This document shows positions 8,105-17,139 of a DNA stretch of 64,000 bases, in pieces (within the stretch, counting starts at the first letter, position 1; every line of letters begins with the position of its first letter). The position numbers and the translations under genes were made by a program. This DNA is from Phycicoccus sp. CSK15P-2 (GTDB lineage: Bacteria > Actinomycetota > Actinomycetes > Actinomycetales > Dermatophilaceae), in assembly GCF_016888005.1 (NCBI RefSeq), contig NZ_JAFDVE010000025.1:1-64000 (forward strand), in the 5' to 3' direction. The notes below the pieces were generated by a model. The model was not told the DNA's origin, ran no database searches, and worked only from the letters and a program-made list of their open reading frames with translations.

Positions 8105-8818
8105 TCAACCATTTTCCGGTCCGCGCGTGTTCCCCTCGGCGCGGTGCCCCTGCTCGGCGTCCCGCACGAGGAGCGCGACCTGGACCCGGTTGTCGGTGCC
8201 CACCTTCGTGAAGATCCGTCCGACGTGGGCCTTGACCGTCGCCGTCGAGAGGTAGAGCTCGGCACCGATCTGGGCGTTGCTCAGGCCGCGGGCCACCGCG
8301 TCGGCGACGTCACGCTCGCGTTCGGTCAGTCCCGAGAGCGCCGCACGGGCGGCCTCCCGGCGCCGGTCGGGGCGCGGCTCCTGCTCGGTGACGGCCGCGA
8401 TGAGCCGCGTCGTCACGCTCGGCGAGAGCATCGGCTCCCCGGCCGCGACCGCCCGGACCGCATGGACCACCTGTGCCGGCGGGGTGTCCTTGAGGAGGAA
8501 GCCCGCCGCACCCGCTCGCAGCGCCCGCAGGACGAGGTCGTCGGTGTCGAACGTCGTGAGGACGAGGACCCGTGGCGCCCCCGCCCGGGCGAGGAGGACA
8601 CGGGTCGCGTCGAGCCCGTCGCGCCGCGGCATCCGGATGTCCATGAGCACGACGTCCGGTGACCGCGCCCCGACGACGTCCAGCGCCTCCTCGCCGTCCG
8701 CGGCCTCCCCGACGAGGACGATGTCGTCGTGTCCGCCGAGCATCAGCCGGAGCGCGGACCGCACGAGCGGGTCGTCGTCGACCACGACGACCCGGACCAG
8801 CGCTGGGTCGTCGGTCAT
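8105..8818 (-). CDS. NarL/LuxR-family response regulator
   Basis: A 237-residue protein. The receiver domain (1-120) has VVVVDDDPLVRSAL, the phosphorylated Asp in VVLMDIRMPRRDGL, the Thr of VLTTFD and the Lys of FLLKDTPP. The C-terminal helix-turn-helix (about 165-225) has LTERERDVADAVARGLSNA and VKAHVGRI. Its ATG overlaps the stop of the kinase gene upstream (ATGA, 8815-8818), the usual arrangement for a coupled pair. The ABC exporter genes start on the other side of the kinase and point away, so this regulator most likely controls them, as in NatRK- or antibiotic-sensing systems. It is followed seven bases later by the dioxygenase-like gene, whose start may lie inside its end. Confidence 0.93.
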   Translation of the reverse strand: MTDDPALVRVVVVDDDPLVRSALRLMLGGHDDIVLVGEAADGEEALDVVGARSPDVVLMDIRMPRRDGLDATRVLLARAGAPRVLVLTTFDTDDLVLRALRAGAAGFLLKDTPPAQVVHAVRAVAAGEPMLSPSVTTRLIAAVTEQEPRPDRRREAARAALSGLTERERDVADAVARGLSNAQIGAELYLSTATVKAHVGRIFTKVGTDNRVQVALLVRDAEQGHRAEGNTRGPENG

Positions 8819-10014
8819 GCCGACCACGGTATCCAGGCCTCGACGACGAAGCCGCCGGTCACCGTGCGCCGGTGCCCGAGCCGGCCGCCCAGCAGCTCGA
8901 CCCGCTCGTGCAGGCCGACGAGCCCGATCCCGGCACCGGGGAGCACGAGCGGGCGGCCCCGGGCGGCGCCGCTCGAGACCGTCACGGCGAGCCCGTCCCC
9001 GGCCGCGCCCGAGACGCCGACCGTGACGTCGGCGCCCGGCGCGTGCTTGGCGGCGTTCGTCAGGGCCTCCTGGACGACCCGGTAGGCAGCGCGCTGGACC
9101 GTCGCCGGCGGGTCACCGGTGACCCCGTTCCGCAGCGTCACCTCGACCCCCGGGGCCCGGGCCGCGGCGACGAGCGCCGGGAGGTCGGCCAGCCGGGGCT
9201 GCGGCGGCTCGGGCGCCTCGTCCGCCTCCGGGTCGGCGCCGTCGGCGGAGCCTCGGAGGACGCCGAGCACGTCGCGCAGGTCGGTCAGCGCCCGGCGCGC
9301 GTTGTCCTCCACGGCCCGGACCGAGGCGGACCGCTCGTCGTCGGCGAGGTCGGAGCGGTAGGACAGCGCGCCCGCGTGCATCGCGACGAGCGAGATCCGG
9401 TGCGCGAGGACGTCGTGCATCTCCCGGGCGATCCGGGTGCGCTCCTCGGCCCGGGCCCGGTCGACCCGCGCGCCCTGCTCGCGCTCGGCCGTCTCGGCCC
9501 GCTGCCGGAGCGACTCGACGAGTGCCCGCCGCGAGGCCACCTGGAGCCCGACGGCCAGCGTGAGCGCCGTCGCGAGCCCGGACACGACGCCGAGGAGCCA
9601 CCACGAGTCCGGGTTCGTCCGCAGTGGTCGGTACATCGCCTCCGCCACCAGGCCGGCGCCGAAGTAGAGGACGGCCATCGGGGCGACACGGCGCAGCGGA
9701 CGCTGGGTCGTCGCCGACACCAGCGCCCAGGTGGCGGGGCCGCCCGACGTGGTCGACACGGAAGAGGCCAGAGCGGAGAGGGCCGCCACGAGCAGGGGCC
9801 GACGGCGGCGAGCCACCACGACGAGCAGGGTGGTCAGCACACCGAGGAGCGGGTCGGCGACGACGAGCCACAGGACGAGCGTGACCGGCTCCTCCGGGAG
9901 CCCGACGCCGAAGGAGAGCCAGGCGAGGGCACCCACGGTCACGCTGAGCCCGATCCGCCACATGGTCTGCCACCACGTGAGGCGCGGGCTCGGCGCCGGT
10001 GTCGCCCCGGTCAT
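8815..10014 (-). CDS. Sensor histidine kinase (HisKA_3 type)
   Basis: A 399-residue kinase. About six membrane helices fill residues 15-165 with little outside the membrane, suggesting that it senses a membrane signal or a partner transporter rather than a large ligand. A coiled linker (about 170-200) leads to the dimerisation box REMHDVLAHRISLVAMHAGA, whose His is phosphorylated. The ATP-binding domain follows with VVQEALTNAAKHAPGA (N box) and GIGLVGLHERVELLGG (G box). Start ATG 10014 gives a normal N terminus just before the first helix. The 141-base gap to the divergent ABC genes (10015-10155) must hold both promoters. Confidence 0.92.
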   Translation of the reverse strand: MTGATPAPSPRLTWWQTMWRIGLSVTVGALAWLSFGVGLPEEPVTLVLWLVVADPLLGVLTTLLVVVARRRRPLLVAALSALASSVSTTSGGPATWALVSATTQRPLRRVAPMAVLYFGAGLVAEAMYRPLRTNPDSWWLLGVVSGLATALTLAVGLQVASRRALVESLRQRAETAEREQGARVDRARAEERTRIAREMHDVLAHRISLVAMHAGALSYRSDLADDERSASVRAVEDNARRALTDLRDVLGVLRGSADGADPEADEAPEPPQPRLADLPALVAAARAPGVEVTLRNGVTGDPPATVQRAAYRVVQEALTNAAKHAPGADVTVGVSGAAGDGLAVTVSSGAARGRPLVLPGAGIGLVGLHERVELLGGRLGHRRTVTGGFVVEAWIPWSA

Positions 10015-10155
10015 GTCCCGAAGCCTAGGAGCGTCGGTCGGTCCCGGGCATCCGACCGAGGTAGGGGCCCGCCGGTCCGAAGGTCGACCGTCCGGGCGAC
10101 GGTGTCGACCCGTGGCCGATGCGCCGACGGCCCGCGGGCCGCGACCGTGGTTCGC

Positions 10156-11052
10156 ATGATCCACATCGAGAACCTCACGAAACGGTACGGCGGGCTGACC
10201 GCCGTCGACGACATCTCGTTCACCGTGCGTCCAGGCACGGTCACCGGCTTCCTCGGCCCGAACGGTGCGGGGAAGTCGACCGCCCTGCGGATGCTCACCG
10301 GCCTCACCCCGCCGACGAGCGGTACGGCCACCATCGGGGGCCGGCGCTACGCGGACCTGCCCAACCCGGCCGCCTCGGTCGGCGTGATGCTCGACGCGAC
10401 CGCCCAGCACCCGGGGCGCACCGGGCGCGAGGTGCTCCGCCTCGGCGCGATGACGATCGGCGTCCCGGACACCCGGGTCGAGGAGCTGCTCGACCGGGTG
10501 GGCATCACGGCCGACGAGGCGCGCCGCCGGGTGCGCAACTACTCGCTCGGCATGCGCCAGCGGCTCGGCCTGGCCGGAGCGCTGCTCGGCACCCCCCGGG
10601 TGCTGGTCCTCGACGAGCCCGCGAACGGGCTCGACCCGCAGGGCATCCATTGGATGCGCGAGCTGCTCCGTGAGTTCGCGTCCGAGGGAGGCACGGTGCT
10701 GCTCAGCTCGCACCTGCTCGGCGAGGTCGCGCAGACCGCCGACGAGCTCGTGATCATCGGGCGGGGCAGCATCGTCGCGCAGGGACCGACCGAGGAGCTG
10801 GTCCGTGCCGGAGGCACCGTCGTCCGTGCCGAGGACGCCGGCACGCTCGGGGCCGCGCTCGCCGCGGCGGACATCGTGACCCGGGAGTCGGGTGCGGGCC
10901 TCGTCGCCGAGGCGATGCCCGAGGAGGTCGGGCGGGTCGCCCGGGACGCGGGGGTCGCGCTCAGCGAGCTGCGCACGACCGGGGCAGAGGGTCTCGAGGC
11001 CACCTTCCTCGAGCTCACCGCCGACACCGCTCGCGACAAGGCGGTGGCGTGA
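10156..11052 (+). CDS. ABC transporter ATP-binding protein (NatA/bacitracin-type)
   Basis: A 298-residue nucleotide-binding subunit. The Walker A motif is GPNGAGKST (near 37), the signature is NYSLGMRQRLGLAGALL (near 133), Walker B is VLVLDEPANGLDP and the switch His lies in LLSSHLL. The extra C-terminal domain of about 80 residues is normal for DrrA/NatA-like exporters. The start ATG 10156 opens directly into MIHIENLTKRYGG. The permease gene starts on the A of this stop codon (TGATG), so they are translationally coupled. With the divergent two-component system this looks like a regulated exporter for an antimicrobial peptide, lipid or ion. Confidence 0.93.
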   Translation: MIHIENLTKRYGGLTAVDDISFTVRPGTVTGFLGPNGAGKSTALRMLTGLTPPTSGTATIGGRRYADLPNPAASVGVMLDATAQHPGRTGREVLRLGAMTIGVPDTRVEELLDRVGITADEARRRVRNYSLGMRQRLGLAGALLGTPRVLVLDEPANGLDPQGIHWMRELLREFASEGGTVLLSSHLLGEVAQTADELVIIGRGSIVAQGPTEELVRAGGTVVRAEDAGTLGAALAAADIVTRESGAGLVAEAMPEEVGRVARDAGVALSELRTTGAEGLEATFLELTADTARDKAVA

Positions 11053-11852
11053 TGACGACCCTCAACGACCGTCCGGCCCACCGCGACGCGGGCTCCGCCG
11101 AGCTGCCGCAGGTGGCGGGGGTCCCCTTCCACCGTCTGCTCCGGGTCGAGGTCCGCAAGTGCGTCGACACCCGGGCCGGCCGCTGGCTCCTCGTGGTCAT
11201 CGCGGCCGCGACGGTGCTGGTTCTGGCCGCCACCCTCGTCTGGGGTGAGCTCGCGGACCTGGAGTACGGGGCGATGTTCTTGACGGCGACGCTGCCGCTC
11301 CTCGTGCTTCTCCCGGTCCTCGGGATCATGACCGCCACCGCGGAGTGGGCGCACCGCACCGGCCTGGCCACCTTCGCCTACGAGCCGCGGCGGGGCCGGG
11401 TCGTGCTCGCGAAGGCACTCGCGGCCGTCGTCCTCGCGGCCTGTCTGGTCGCCGTCGCGGCGGCCGCCTCGGCCGTGACGCTGCTCGTCGACACCGTGGT
11501 CCACGACTCCTCGCCGGACTGGTCGACGGACGGGGCCGCCGTCGGTGGGGTGCTCCTGACCCTTGCGATCTACACGGTCCAGGGCGTCGGGTTCGGTCTC
11601 CTCCTGCGCAGCACCCCACTCGCCATCGTCGCGACCTTCGTCATCCCGACGGTCTGGACGTTCGCCGGGTCGCTCGTCGAGTGGATGCGCGACGTCCAGC
11701 CCTGGCTCGACCTGGGCCTCGTGACCGAGCCGCTCACCGAGGGCCGGATGACGGGGGAGGACTGGACCCACCTCGCGACCTCGGTGGCGGTGTGGCTGCT
11801 CCTGCCGGCCGCCGTCGGCACCTGGCGGGTGCTGAGAGGCGAGGTCAAGTAG
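11052..11852 (+). CDS. ABC transporter permease (ABC-2 type)
   Basis: A 266-residue membrane subunit. A soluble N terminus of about 40 residues with VEVRKCVDTRAGRWLL leads into six predicted helices: about 42-64, 75-97, 125-147, 160-182, 190-212 and 235-258. The arrangement is that of ABC-2 permeases that pair with DrrA/NatA-like ATPases. The segment TATAEWAHRTGLATFAYEP between helices two and three is a common feature of this group. The start overlaps the ATPase stop (TGATG, 11050-11054). It is the last gene of the pair; a gap of 131 bases separates it from topA. What it moves is not evident from sequence. Confidence 0.88.
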   Translation: MTTLNDRPAHRDAGSAELPQVAGVPFHRLLRVEVRKCVDTRAGRWLLVVIAAATVLVLAATLVWGELADLEYGAMFLTATLPLLVLLPVLGIMTATAEWAHRTGLATFAYEPRRGRVVLAKALAAVVLAACLVAVAAAASAVTLLVDTVVHDSSPDWSTDGAAVGGVLLTLAIYTVQGVGFGLLLRSTPLAIVATFVIPTVWTFAGSLVEWMRDVQPWLDLGLVTEPLTEGRMTGEDWTHLATSVAVWLLLPAAVGTWRVLRGEVK

Positions 11853-11983
11853 GCCGTCCCGGCGCGCCGCACGCCCCTGATGTGCGGTGCGCCGGGAAGG
11901 GGCGCTACCGTCGGCGACGTCCACACGTCGGAGCAGCGACGAATCCGCTGCACGTGCCGGACGGAACGGAACAGGTGCACCCC

Positions 11984-14731
11984 ATGGCAGGACGCAAGCT
12001 CGTCATCGTCGAGTCGCCCGCGAAGGCCAAGACGATCGCCGGCTACCTCGGCAGCGACTGGGACGTCGAGGCGTCCGTCGGCCACATCCGCGACATCCCC
12101 ACCCCCAGCGAGATGCCGGCCGAGGTCAAGAAGGGCCCGTTCGGCAAGTTCGGCGTGAACATCGACGACGACTTCGACCCCTACTACGTCGTCGACGCCG
12201 ACAAGAAGAAGAAGGTCCGCGAGCTCAAGTCCCTCCTCAAGGAGGCCGACGAGCTCTACCTCGCGACGGATGAGGACCGCGAGGGCGAGGCCATCGCGTG
12301 GCACCTGTTCGAGACCCTCAAGCCCAAGGTCCCGGTCAAGCGGATGGTCTTCCACGAGATCACCCGCGAGGCCATCCAGCGGGCCGCCAACCAGACCCGC
12401 GACATCAACGTCGCCCTCGTCGACGCCCAGGAGACCCGGCGCATCCTCGACCGCCTCTACGGCTACGAGGTCTCCCCGGTCCTGTGGCGCAAGGTCAAGG
12501 CCGGCCTCTCCGCGGGGCGCGTGCAGTCCGTCGCCACGCGCATGGTCGTCGAGCGCGAGCGGGAGCGGATGGCGTTCGTCCGGGCGTCGTACTGGGACGT
12601 CGACGCCGACGTCACGCCCGCCGGCGACGAGGACCTCTTCACCGCCCGGCTCACCGGGGTCGACGGCAAGAAGGTGGCCACCGGCCGCGACTTCGCCGAC
12701 GACGGGACGCTCAAGGGCGACAAGGCCGTCCAGCTCGACGAGGGGCGGGCGTCTGGCATCGCGCAGGCGCTGCGCAGTGCGCAGGTCAGCGTCGCCGAGG
12801 TCTCCGAGAAGCCGTACACCCGCCGGCCGAGCGCCCCGTTCACGACGAGCACCCTGCAGCAGGAGGCCTCGCGCAAGCTGCGGCTCAACTCGCGTAACGC
12901 GATGCGGGTCGCCCAGCGGCTCTACGAGAACGGGTACATCACCTACATGCGCACCGACAGCACCGCGCTGTCCGACACCGCGCTCACCGCGGCCCGCCAG
13001 CAGGCCCGTGACATGTACGGTGCCGAGTCCGTCCCGGACGCGCCGCGCCGGTACGAGAAGAAGGTCAAGAGCGCCCAGGAGGCGCACGAGGCCATCCGTC
13101 CGGCGGGGGACCGGTTCCGCACCCCGGCCCAGGTCCGCGGTGAGCTGCGCGGCGACGAGTACGCCCTGTACGAGCTCGTCTGGATGCGCACCGTCGCCTC
13201 GCAGATGGCCGACGCCAGGGGCTCGACGGCCTCGGTGCGGCTGGCCGCGACGCTGGCCGACGGCGCTCCGGCCCGCGAGGTCGAGCTCTCCGCCAGCGGC
13301 ACGGTCATCACCTTCCGCGGCTTCCTGGCTGCCTACGAGGAGGGCCGGGACGCGCCGCGCGCCCGCGACGACGAGGAGCGGCGCCTGCCCAAGCTCGGTG
13401 TCGGCCGGGCGCTCACCGTCCGCCGCGCCGACGCGAACGGCCACGAGACGTCCCCGCCGGCGCGCTACACCGAGGCGACCCTCGTCAAGGCGATGGAGGA
13501 GCGTGGCATCGGCCGGCCCTCGACCTACGCCTCGACGATCGGGACGATCCAGGACCGCGGCTACGTCAGCAGCAAGGGCTCGGCCCTCGTGCCGTCGTGG
13601 CTCGCGTTCGCGGTGACCCGGCTCATGGAGGCGCACTTCGGCCGGCTCGTCGACTACGACTTCACGGCGTCGATGGAGGAGGACCTCGACGCCATCGCGC
13701 GCGGCGACCAGCATCGGGTCGCCTGGCTCAAGCGCTTCTACTTCGGCGACGAGGCGTCCTCGGCCGAGGGTCTGCGCGACCTCGTCGAGGACCTCGGCGA
13801 CATCGACGCCCGGGCCATCTCGACGATCGACATCGGCGACGGCGTCGTCGTGCGGGTCGGGCGGTACGGGCCGTACGTCGAGGAGGTCGTCCCGGCCGGG
13901 ATCGACCCGAAGACGGGCGAGGTGACCGACGAGAAGGCCGCCGCGTCGGGCGAGACCCAGCCGCGCCGGGCGTCCATCACCGACGACGTCCCGCCGGACG
14001 AGCTCACCCCCGCCATGGCCCGCGAGCTGCTCGACCAGGCCGCCGACGACGGCCGGGTCCTCGGCCGGCACCCGGAGACCGGCCGCGACATCGTGGCCAA
14101 GGCCGGCCGGTACGGGCCCTACGTCACCGAGGTCATCCCGGAGGAGGAGCAGGGCAAGGGCAAGAACAAGGTCAAGCCCCGGACGGCCTCGCTCTTCACG
14201 GACATGGACCTCGCGACGGTCGAGCTCGACACCGCGCTGCGGCTGCTGTCGCTGCCCCGGGTCGTAGGCACCGACCCCGAGTCCGGAGACGACATCACGG
14301 CCCAGAACGGCCGCTACGGCCCGTACCTGAAGAAGGGGACGGACTCGCGCTCGCTCACCTCCGAGCAGCAGCTCTTCGACATCACGCTCGAGGAGGCGCT
14401 GGCGATCTACGCCCAGCCGAAGCAGCGCGGCCGGGCCGCGGCCAAGCCGCCGCTCGCCGAGCTCGGCACCGACCCGGTGTCCGGCAAGCCCGTGGTCGTC
14501 AAGGACGGCCGGTTCGGTCCGTACGTCACCGACGGCGAGACGAACGCCACCCTGCGCAAGGACGACGACCCGGAGAAGATCAGCCCGGAGCGCGGCTACG
14601 AGCTGCTCGCCGACAAGCGGGCGAAGGGGCCGGCGAAGAAGACGGCGCGCAAGCGGACCACGAAGAAGACCGGTGCCAAGAAGACGGCCGCCAAGAAGTC
14701 CACGGCCACGAAGGCCGCGAAGAGGTCCTGA
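11984..14731 (+). CDS. topA: DNA topoisomerase I
   Basis: A 915-residue type IA topoisomerase that relaxes negative supercoils through a covalent 5'-phosphotyrosine link. The N-terminal Toprim domain begins KLVIVESPAKAKTIAGYLG and has its acidic cluster in ATDEDREGEAIAWHL. The catalytic tyrosine is Tyr321 in YITYMRTDS. The C-terminal part has repeated GRYGPYV units (about 622, 706, 784 and 844) in place of zinc fingers, and ends in a lysine-rich tail (KKTARKRTTKKTGAKKTAAK and on) that is typical of actinobacterial TopA and aids DNA binding. ATG 11984 was chosen; an in-frame GTG lies at 11975. Its length is normal. It is transcribed alone, with an SCP2-like gene 100 bases later. Confidence 0.97.
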   Translation: MAGRKLVIVESPAKAKTIAGYLGSDWDVEASVGHIRDIPTPSEMPAEVKKGPFGKFGVNIDDDFDPYYVVDADKKKKVRELKSLLKEADELYLATDEDREGEAIAWHLFETLKPKVPVKRMVFHEITREAIQRAANQTRDINVALVDAQETRRILDRLYGYEVSPVLWRKVKAGLSAGRVQSVATRMVVERERERMAFVRASYWDVDADVTPAGDEDLFTARLTGVDGKKVATGRDFADDGTLKGDKAVQLDEGRASGIAQALRSAQVSVAEVSEKPYTRRPSAPFTTSTLQQEASRKLRLNSRNAMRVAQRLYENGYITYMRTDSTALSDTALTAARQQARDMYGAESVPDAPRRYEKKVKSAQEAHEAIRPAGDRFRTPAQVRGELRGDEYALYELVWMRTVASQMADARGSTASVRLAATLADGAPAREVELSASGTVITFRGFLAAYEEGRDAPRARDDEERRLPKLGVGRALTVRRADANGHETSPPARYTEATLVKAMEERGIGRPSTYASTIGTIQDRGYVSSKGSALVPSWLAFAVTRLMEAHFGRLVDYDFTASMEEDLDAIARGDQHRVAWLKRFYFGDEASSAEGLRDLVEDLGDIDARAISTIDIGDGVVVRVGRYGPYVEEVVPAGIDPKTGEVTDEKAAASGETQPRRASITDDVPPDELTPAMARELLDQAADDGRVLGRHPETGRDIVAKAGRYGPYVTEVIPEEEQGKGKNKVKPRTASLFTDMDLATVELDTALRLLSLPRVVGTDPESGDDITAQNGRYGPYLKKGTDSRSLTSEQQLFDITLEEALAIYAQPKQRGRAAAKPPLAELGTDPVSGKPVVVKDGRFGPYVTDGETNATLRKDDDPEKISPERGYELLADKRAKGPAKKTARKRTTKKTGAKKTAAKKSTATKAAKRS

Positions 14732-14795
14732 CCCGAGGCGGCCATCTCGGTGGAGCGCGCGGACTTCTCCGGTGGGGGCGGGCGTGCGGTCCTGT

Positions 14796-14824
14796 TTGCA
14801 CCGTTGGTTACCGGCCAGTAGGTT
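14796..14824 (+). promoter_or_regulatory. Promoter of the SCP2-like gene (leaderless)
   Basis: TTGCAC (14796-14801), a 17-base spacer, and TAGGTT (14819-14824). The -10 ends seven bases before ATG 14832 and there is no ribosome site, so the transcript should start at or next to the start codon. Confidence 0.6.
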
Positions 14825-14831
14825 CTGGGGC

Positions 14832-15281
14832 ATGGCCCTGGACCCGCAGACCCTGCCGACGCTGACCCCCGCCGAGTTCGTGACCGCCGTGAAGCGCGCG
14901 TCGGACCGCGAGATCGCCGAGCTCTTCGGCGGCCCGCACCGCGAGGCGCTGCTCGACGCCGTCTTCGCCCGGTTCCCCGGCCAGTTCCGCCCGGAGAAGG
15001 CCGGCGACCGCAGCGCCCGCATCGACTTCCGCGTCACCGGTGGTCCGGACGGCTCGAGCGACACCTACGCCGTGGTCGTCGACTCCGGTGCCTGCACGGT
15101 CGAGAAGGCTCCGACCGCCGAGCCGCAGCTGTCGCTCATGGCCGGCCCCGCCGAGTTCCTCAAGCTCATCACCGGCACGGGCAACCCCGCGATGATGTTC
15201 ATGATGGGCAAGATCAAGGCCCGCGGCGACATCGGGCTGGCCACGGCCCTCGGCACCTGGTTTGAGACCCCGACGGCCTGA
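14832..15281 (+). CDS. SCP2 sterol-carrier-like domain protein
   Basis: A 149-residue soluble protein. The middle and C terminus (RIDFRVTGGPDGSSDTYAVV, then DSGACTVEK, PQLSLMAGPAEFLKLITG and a closing MFMMGKIKARGDIGLATALG) follow the SCP2 fold, a hydrophobic pocket that binds lipids or other apolar ligands. The MGKIKARGDIGLA motif is characteristic of bacterial SCP2-like proteins. The N-terminal 45 residues, with LTPAEFVTAVKRASDREIAE, form a helical extension. No partner gene lies beside it: topA is upstream and a convergent peptidase gene follows 30 bases later. The ligand is unknown. Confidence 0.8.
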   Translation: MALDPQTLPTLTPAEFVTAVKRASDREIAELFGGPHREALLDAVFARFPGQFRPEKAGDRSARIDFRVTGGPDGSSDTYAVVVDSGACTVEKAPTAEPQLSLMAGPAEFLKLITGTGNPAMMFMMGKIKARGDIGLATALGTWFETPTA

Positions 15282-15311
15282 GCGTGCCCGCCCGGCCGTC
15301 GGGGTCCGACG

Positions 15312-17000
15312 TCAGCCGATGGCGCTGCCCAGCCGCTCGGACAGCTCGGCGATCCGCTGCAGCTGCGGCGTCGGCAGGCCGGCCCACCGTCCACCGTCCG
15401 CGGGCACCGGGTCCGGGACGGGGATGCCGCGGCACGTCCGGTCGTGGGCCGGTGCGCGACCGGTCGTGAGGTAGCGCAGCACGATGTCGTCGACGCACCG
15501 GTTTCCCATGCCGAAGACGCCGTGGTCGCCCTCGTCGGTCACGGTGAGCAGCACGGCACCGGAGTACCGGCGCTCGGCGTCACGGGCCAGCCGGGCGTTG
15601 GTCGCGGGGTCGTTCACCGACTGCACCATGAGCGTGGTGTCCACCCCGGCGCCGTCCGGCACGGGCATCCGCACGCCGGGGCGGGTCCAGTAGGCGCACG
15701 GGTTCTCGTTGGTGCTCCACCCGACGAGCGGGTACCTCGGCCCGAGGCGCCCCGAGAGGCGGTCGAGGTAGCGCTGTCCGCGCGGCCACCGGGTGTCGTT
15801 GCAGGTGATGGCGTAGAAGGTCGCCGGGTAGGCGTCGGACGCGACCGGCTGCGCGACACCGTGCTCCATCCGTGCGGCGATGTCCCGCAGCCGCTCCTGC
15901 ACCTGGCGCGGGGTGGCGTCGAACCGGCGCTGCACACTCGCCGGGTCGGACGCGTGCTCCTCGTCCCACCACGTCCGCAGCAGCGCGTAGTCGGCGGCGA
16001 GGGGCTGGAAGCTGTACTTCGAGTACATCGACTGGATCGTGTCGGCGTCGAGGAAGTTCTGGTCGAGCGTGATCTCGACCTCGCCCGGGACGACGACCTC
16101 GATCGGGTCGCGCTTCAGGTCGGCCCGGAGCCGCTCGTAGAACCGCCGCACCTGCTCCGGGCTCGAGCCGAGGCCGAGGACGTCGTCGTGCTCGGCCGCC
16201 CACGCCGTGAAGTCCTGCCGGAAGCGCCGCTCGAAGGACTCGGGCTGTGCCTCGAAGGTGACGTTCCACGGCCGGGTGAAGTCGGTGTTGGAGTCGAGGA
16301 CGAACCGGCCGGCGTGCTTCGGGAAGTACTTCTGGTAGTACGCGCCGAGCCAGGTGCCGCCGGAGTAGCCGACGTAGTCGAACGTCTCCGCCCCGAGCAG
16401 CGCTCTGACGAGGTCGACGTCCTTGACCGTCTGCTCGGTGGTCACGTGGTCGCGCAGCCCGCGGCTCTTCAGGGTGCAGAACGGGTCGTAGAGCTTCGAG
16501 GCGTCGGCGATGAGGTCGAGGTTCGCGCGGTCCCGGTCGCGGGCGTCCATCGTGTACTGCGGCGCGCCCTCGCACGACACGTTCGTGCTGGCGCCGGTGC
16601 CCCGGACGTCGAACCCGATGGCGATGTGGTCCGGGACGACGCTCGCCAGGTACGGCGCCATCCCCAGCCCCGGTGCGCCCGGGCCTCCGGGGTTGCCGAA
16701 GATGTAGCGCGCGTCGTCGCCGGCGCCCTCGGGGACGGTGCGGCTAACGGCCACCCGGATGTCCTCGCCGGCGCCCGGCCGGTTCCAGTCCCGGGGTGCG
16801 GTGACGAGCGCGCACTCGGTGCCGGTGGCCTCGTCGCAGAGCTGCCAGTCGAGGGTCTGCCGGAGGTAGCGGGTCGAGGCCGCCGCGGTGGCCCCGGTCG
16901 TGGTCGTGCCCTCCTCGTGGGCGGTGGCGGGGAGCGCGGTGGTGGCGGCCGTGGCGCAGGCCGCCACGGCCACCGGAATCCTGCTGAGACGTCGTGTCAT
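15312..17000 (-). CDS. Secreted alpha/beta hydrolase, tripeptidyl aminopeptidase family (S33)
   Basis: A 562-residue exported protein. The signal peptide (MTRRLSRIPVAVAACATAAT, ending near ATA at about 31) is followed by the S33/TAP core: FGNPGGPGAPGLG (oxyanion loop), GFDVRGTGAS, the nucleophile in VGYSGGTWLGAYY, and C-terminal TAP-like segments with VNDPATNARLA (acid) and DEGDHGVFGMG (His). Such enzymes clip tripeptides or other small groups from peptide N termini outside the cell. AGGGG lies a few bases before ATG 17000. A second member of the same family is encoded at 23051, but that one is a lipoprotein. The gene is divergent from the MerR-type regulator at 17140, whose operator lies about 100 bases upstream. 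Confidence 0.88.
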   Translation of the reverse strand: MTRRLSRIPVAVAACATAATTALPATAHEEGTTTTGATAAASTRYLRQTLDWQLCDEATGTECALVTAPRDWNRPGAGEDIRVAVSRTVPEGAGDDARYIFGNPGGPGAPGLGMAPYLASVVPDHIAIGFDVRGTGASTNVSCEGAPQYTMDARDRDRANLDLIADASKLYDPFCTLKSRGLRDHVTTEQTVKDVDLVRALLGAETFDYVGYSGGTWLGAYYQKYFPKHAGRFVLDSNTDFTRPWNVTFEAQPESFERRFRQDFTAWAAEHDDVLGLGSSPEQVRRFYERLRADLKRDPIEVVVPGEVEITLDQNFLDADTIQSMYSKYSFQPLAADYALLRTWWDEEHASDPASVQRRFDATPRQVQERLRDIAARMEHGVAQPVASDAYPATFYAITCNDTRWPRGQRYLDRLSGRLGPRYPLVGWSTNENPCAYWTRPGVRMPVPDGAGVDTTLMVQSVNDPATNARLARDAERRYSGAVLLTVTDEGDHGVFGMGNRCVDDIVLRYLTTGRAPAHDRTCRGIPVPDPVPADGGRWAGLPTPQLQRIAELSERLGSAIG

Positions 17001-17101
17001 GTGAGCCCCTGACGTGGTGAGCGGAAACCCCGGGGAACCCACCGGCCCCCCCGGCCAGCCCAGCGTGGCACCGGCGGTCCGGCCCCGCACCCGGAGCGGG
17101 C

Positions 17102-17123
17102 TTGACCCTCACGCGACGTGAGG
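17102..17123 (+). promoter_or_regulatory. MerR/TipA-type promoter with operator dyad
   Basis: TTGACC (17102-17107) is a -35 box. CCTCAC-GCGAC-GTGAGG (17107-17123) is a perfect 6-5-6 inverted repeat sitting in the spacer. With the 19-base spacer usual for MerR-type promoters, the -10 falls at 17127-17132 (CACCGT), seven bases before ATG 17140. CTCAC/GTGAG dyads of this form are known operators of TipA-like regulators, so the gene probably controls itself. Confidence 0.7.
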
Positions 17124-17139
17124 CACCACCGTGGATGAC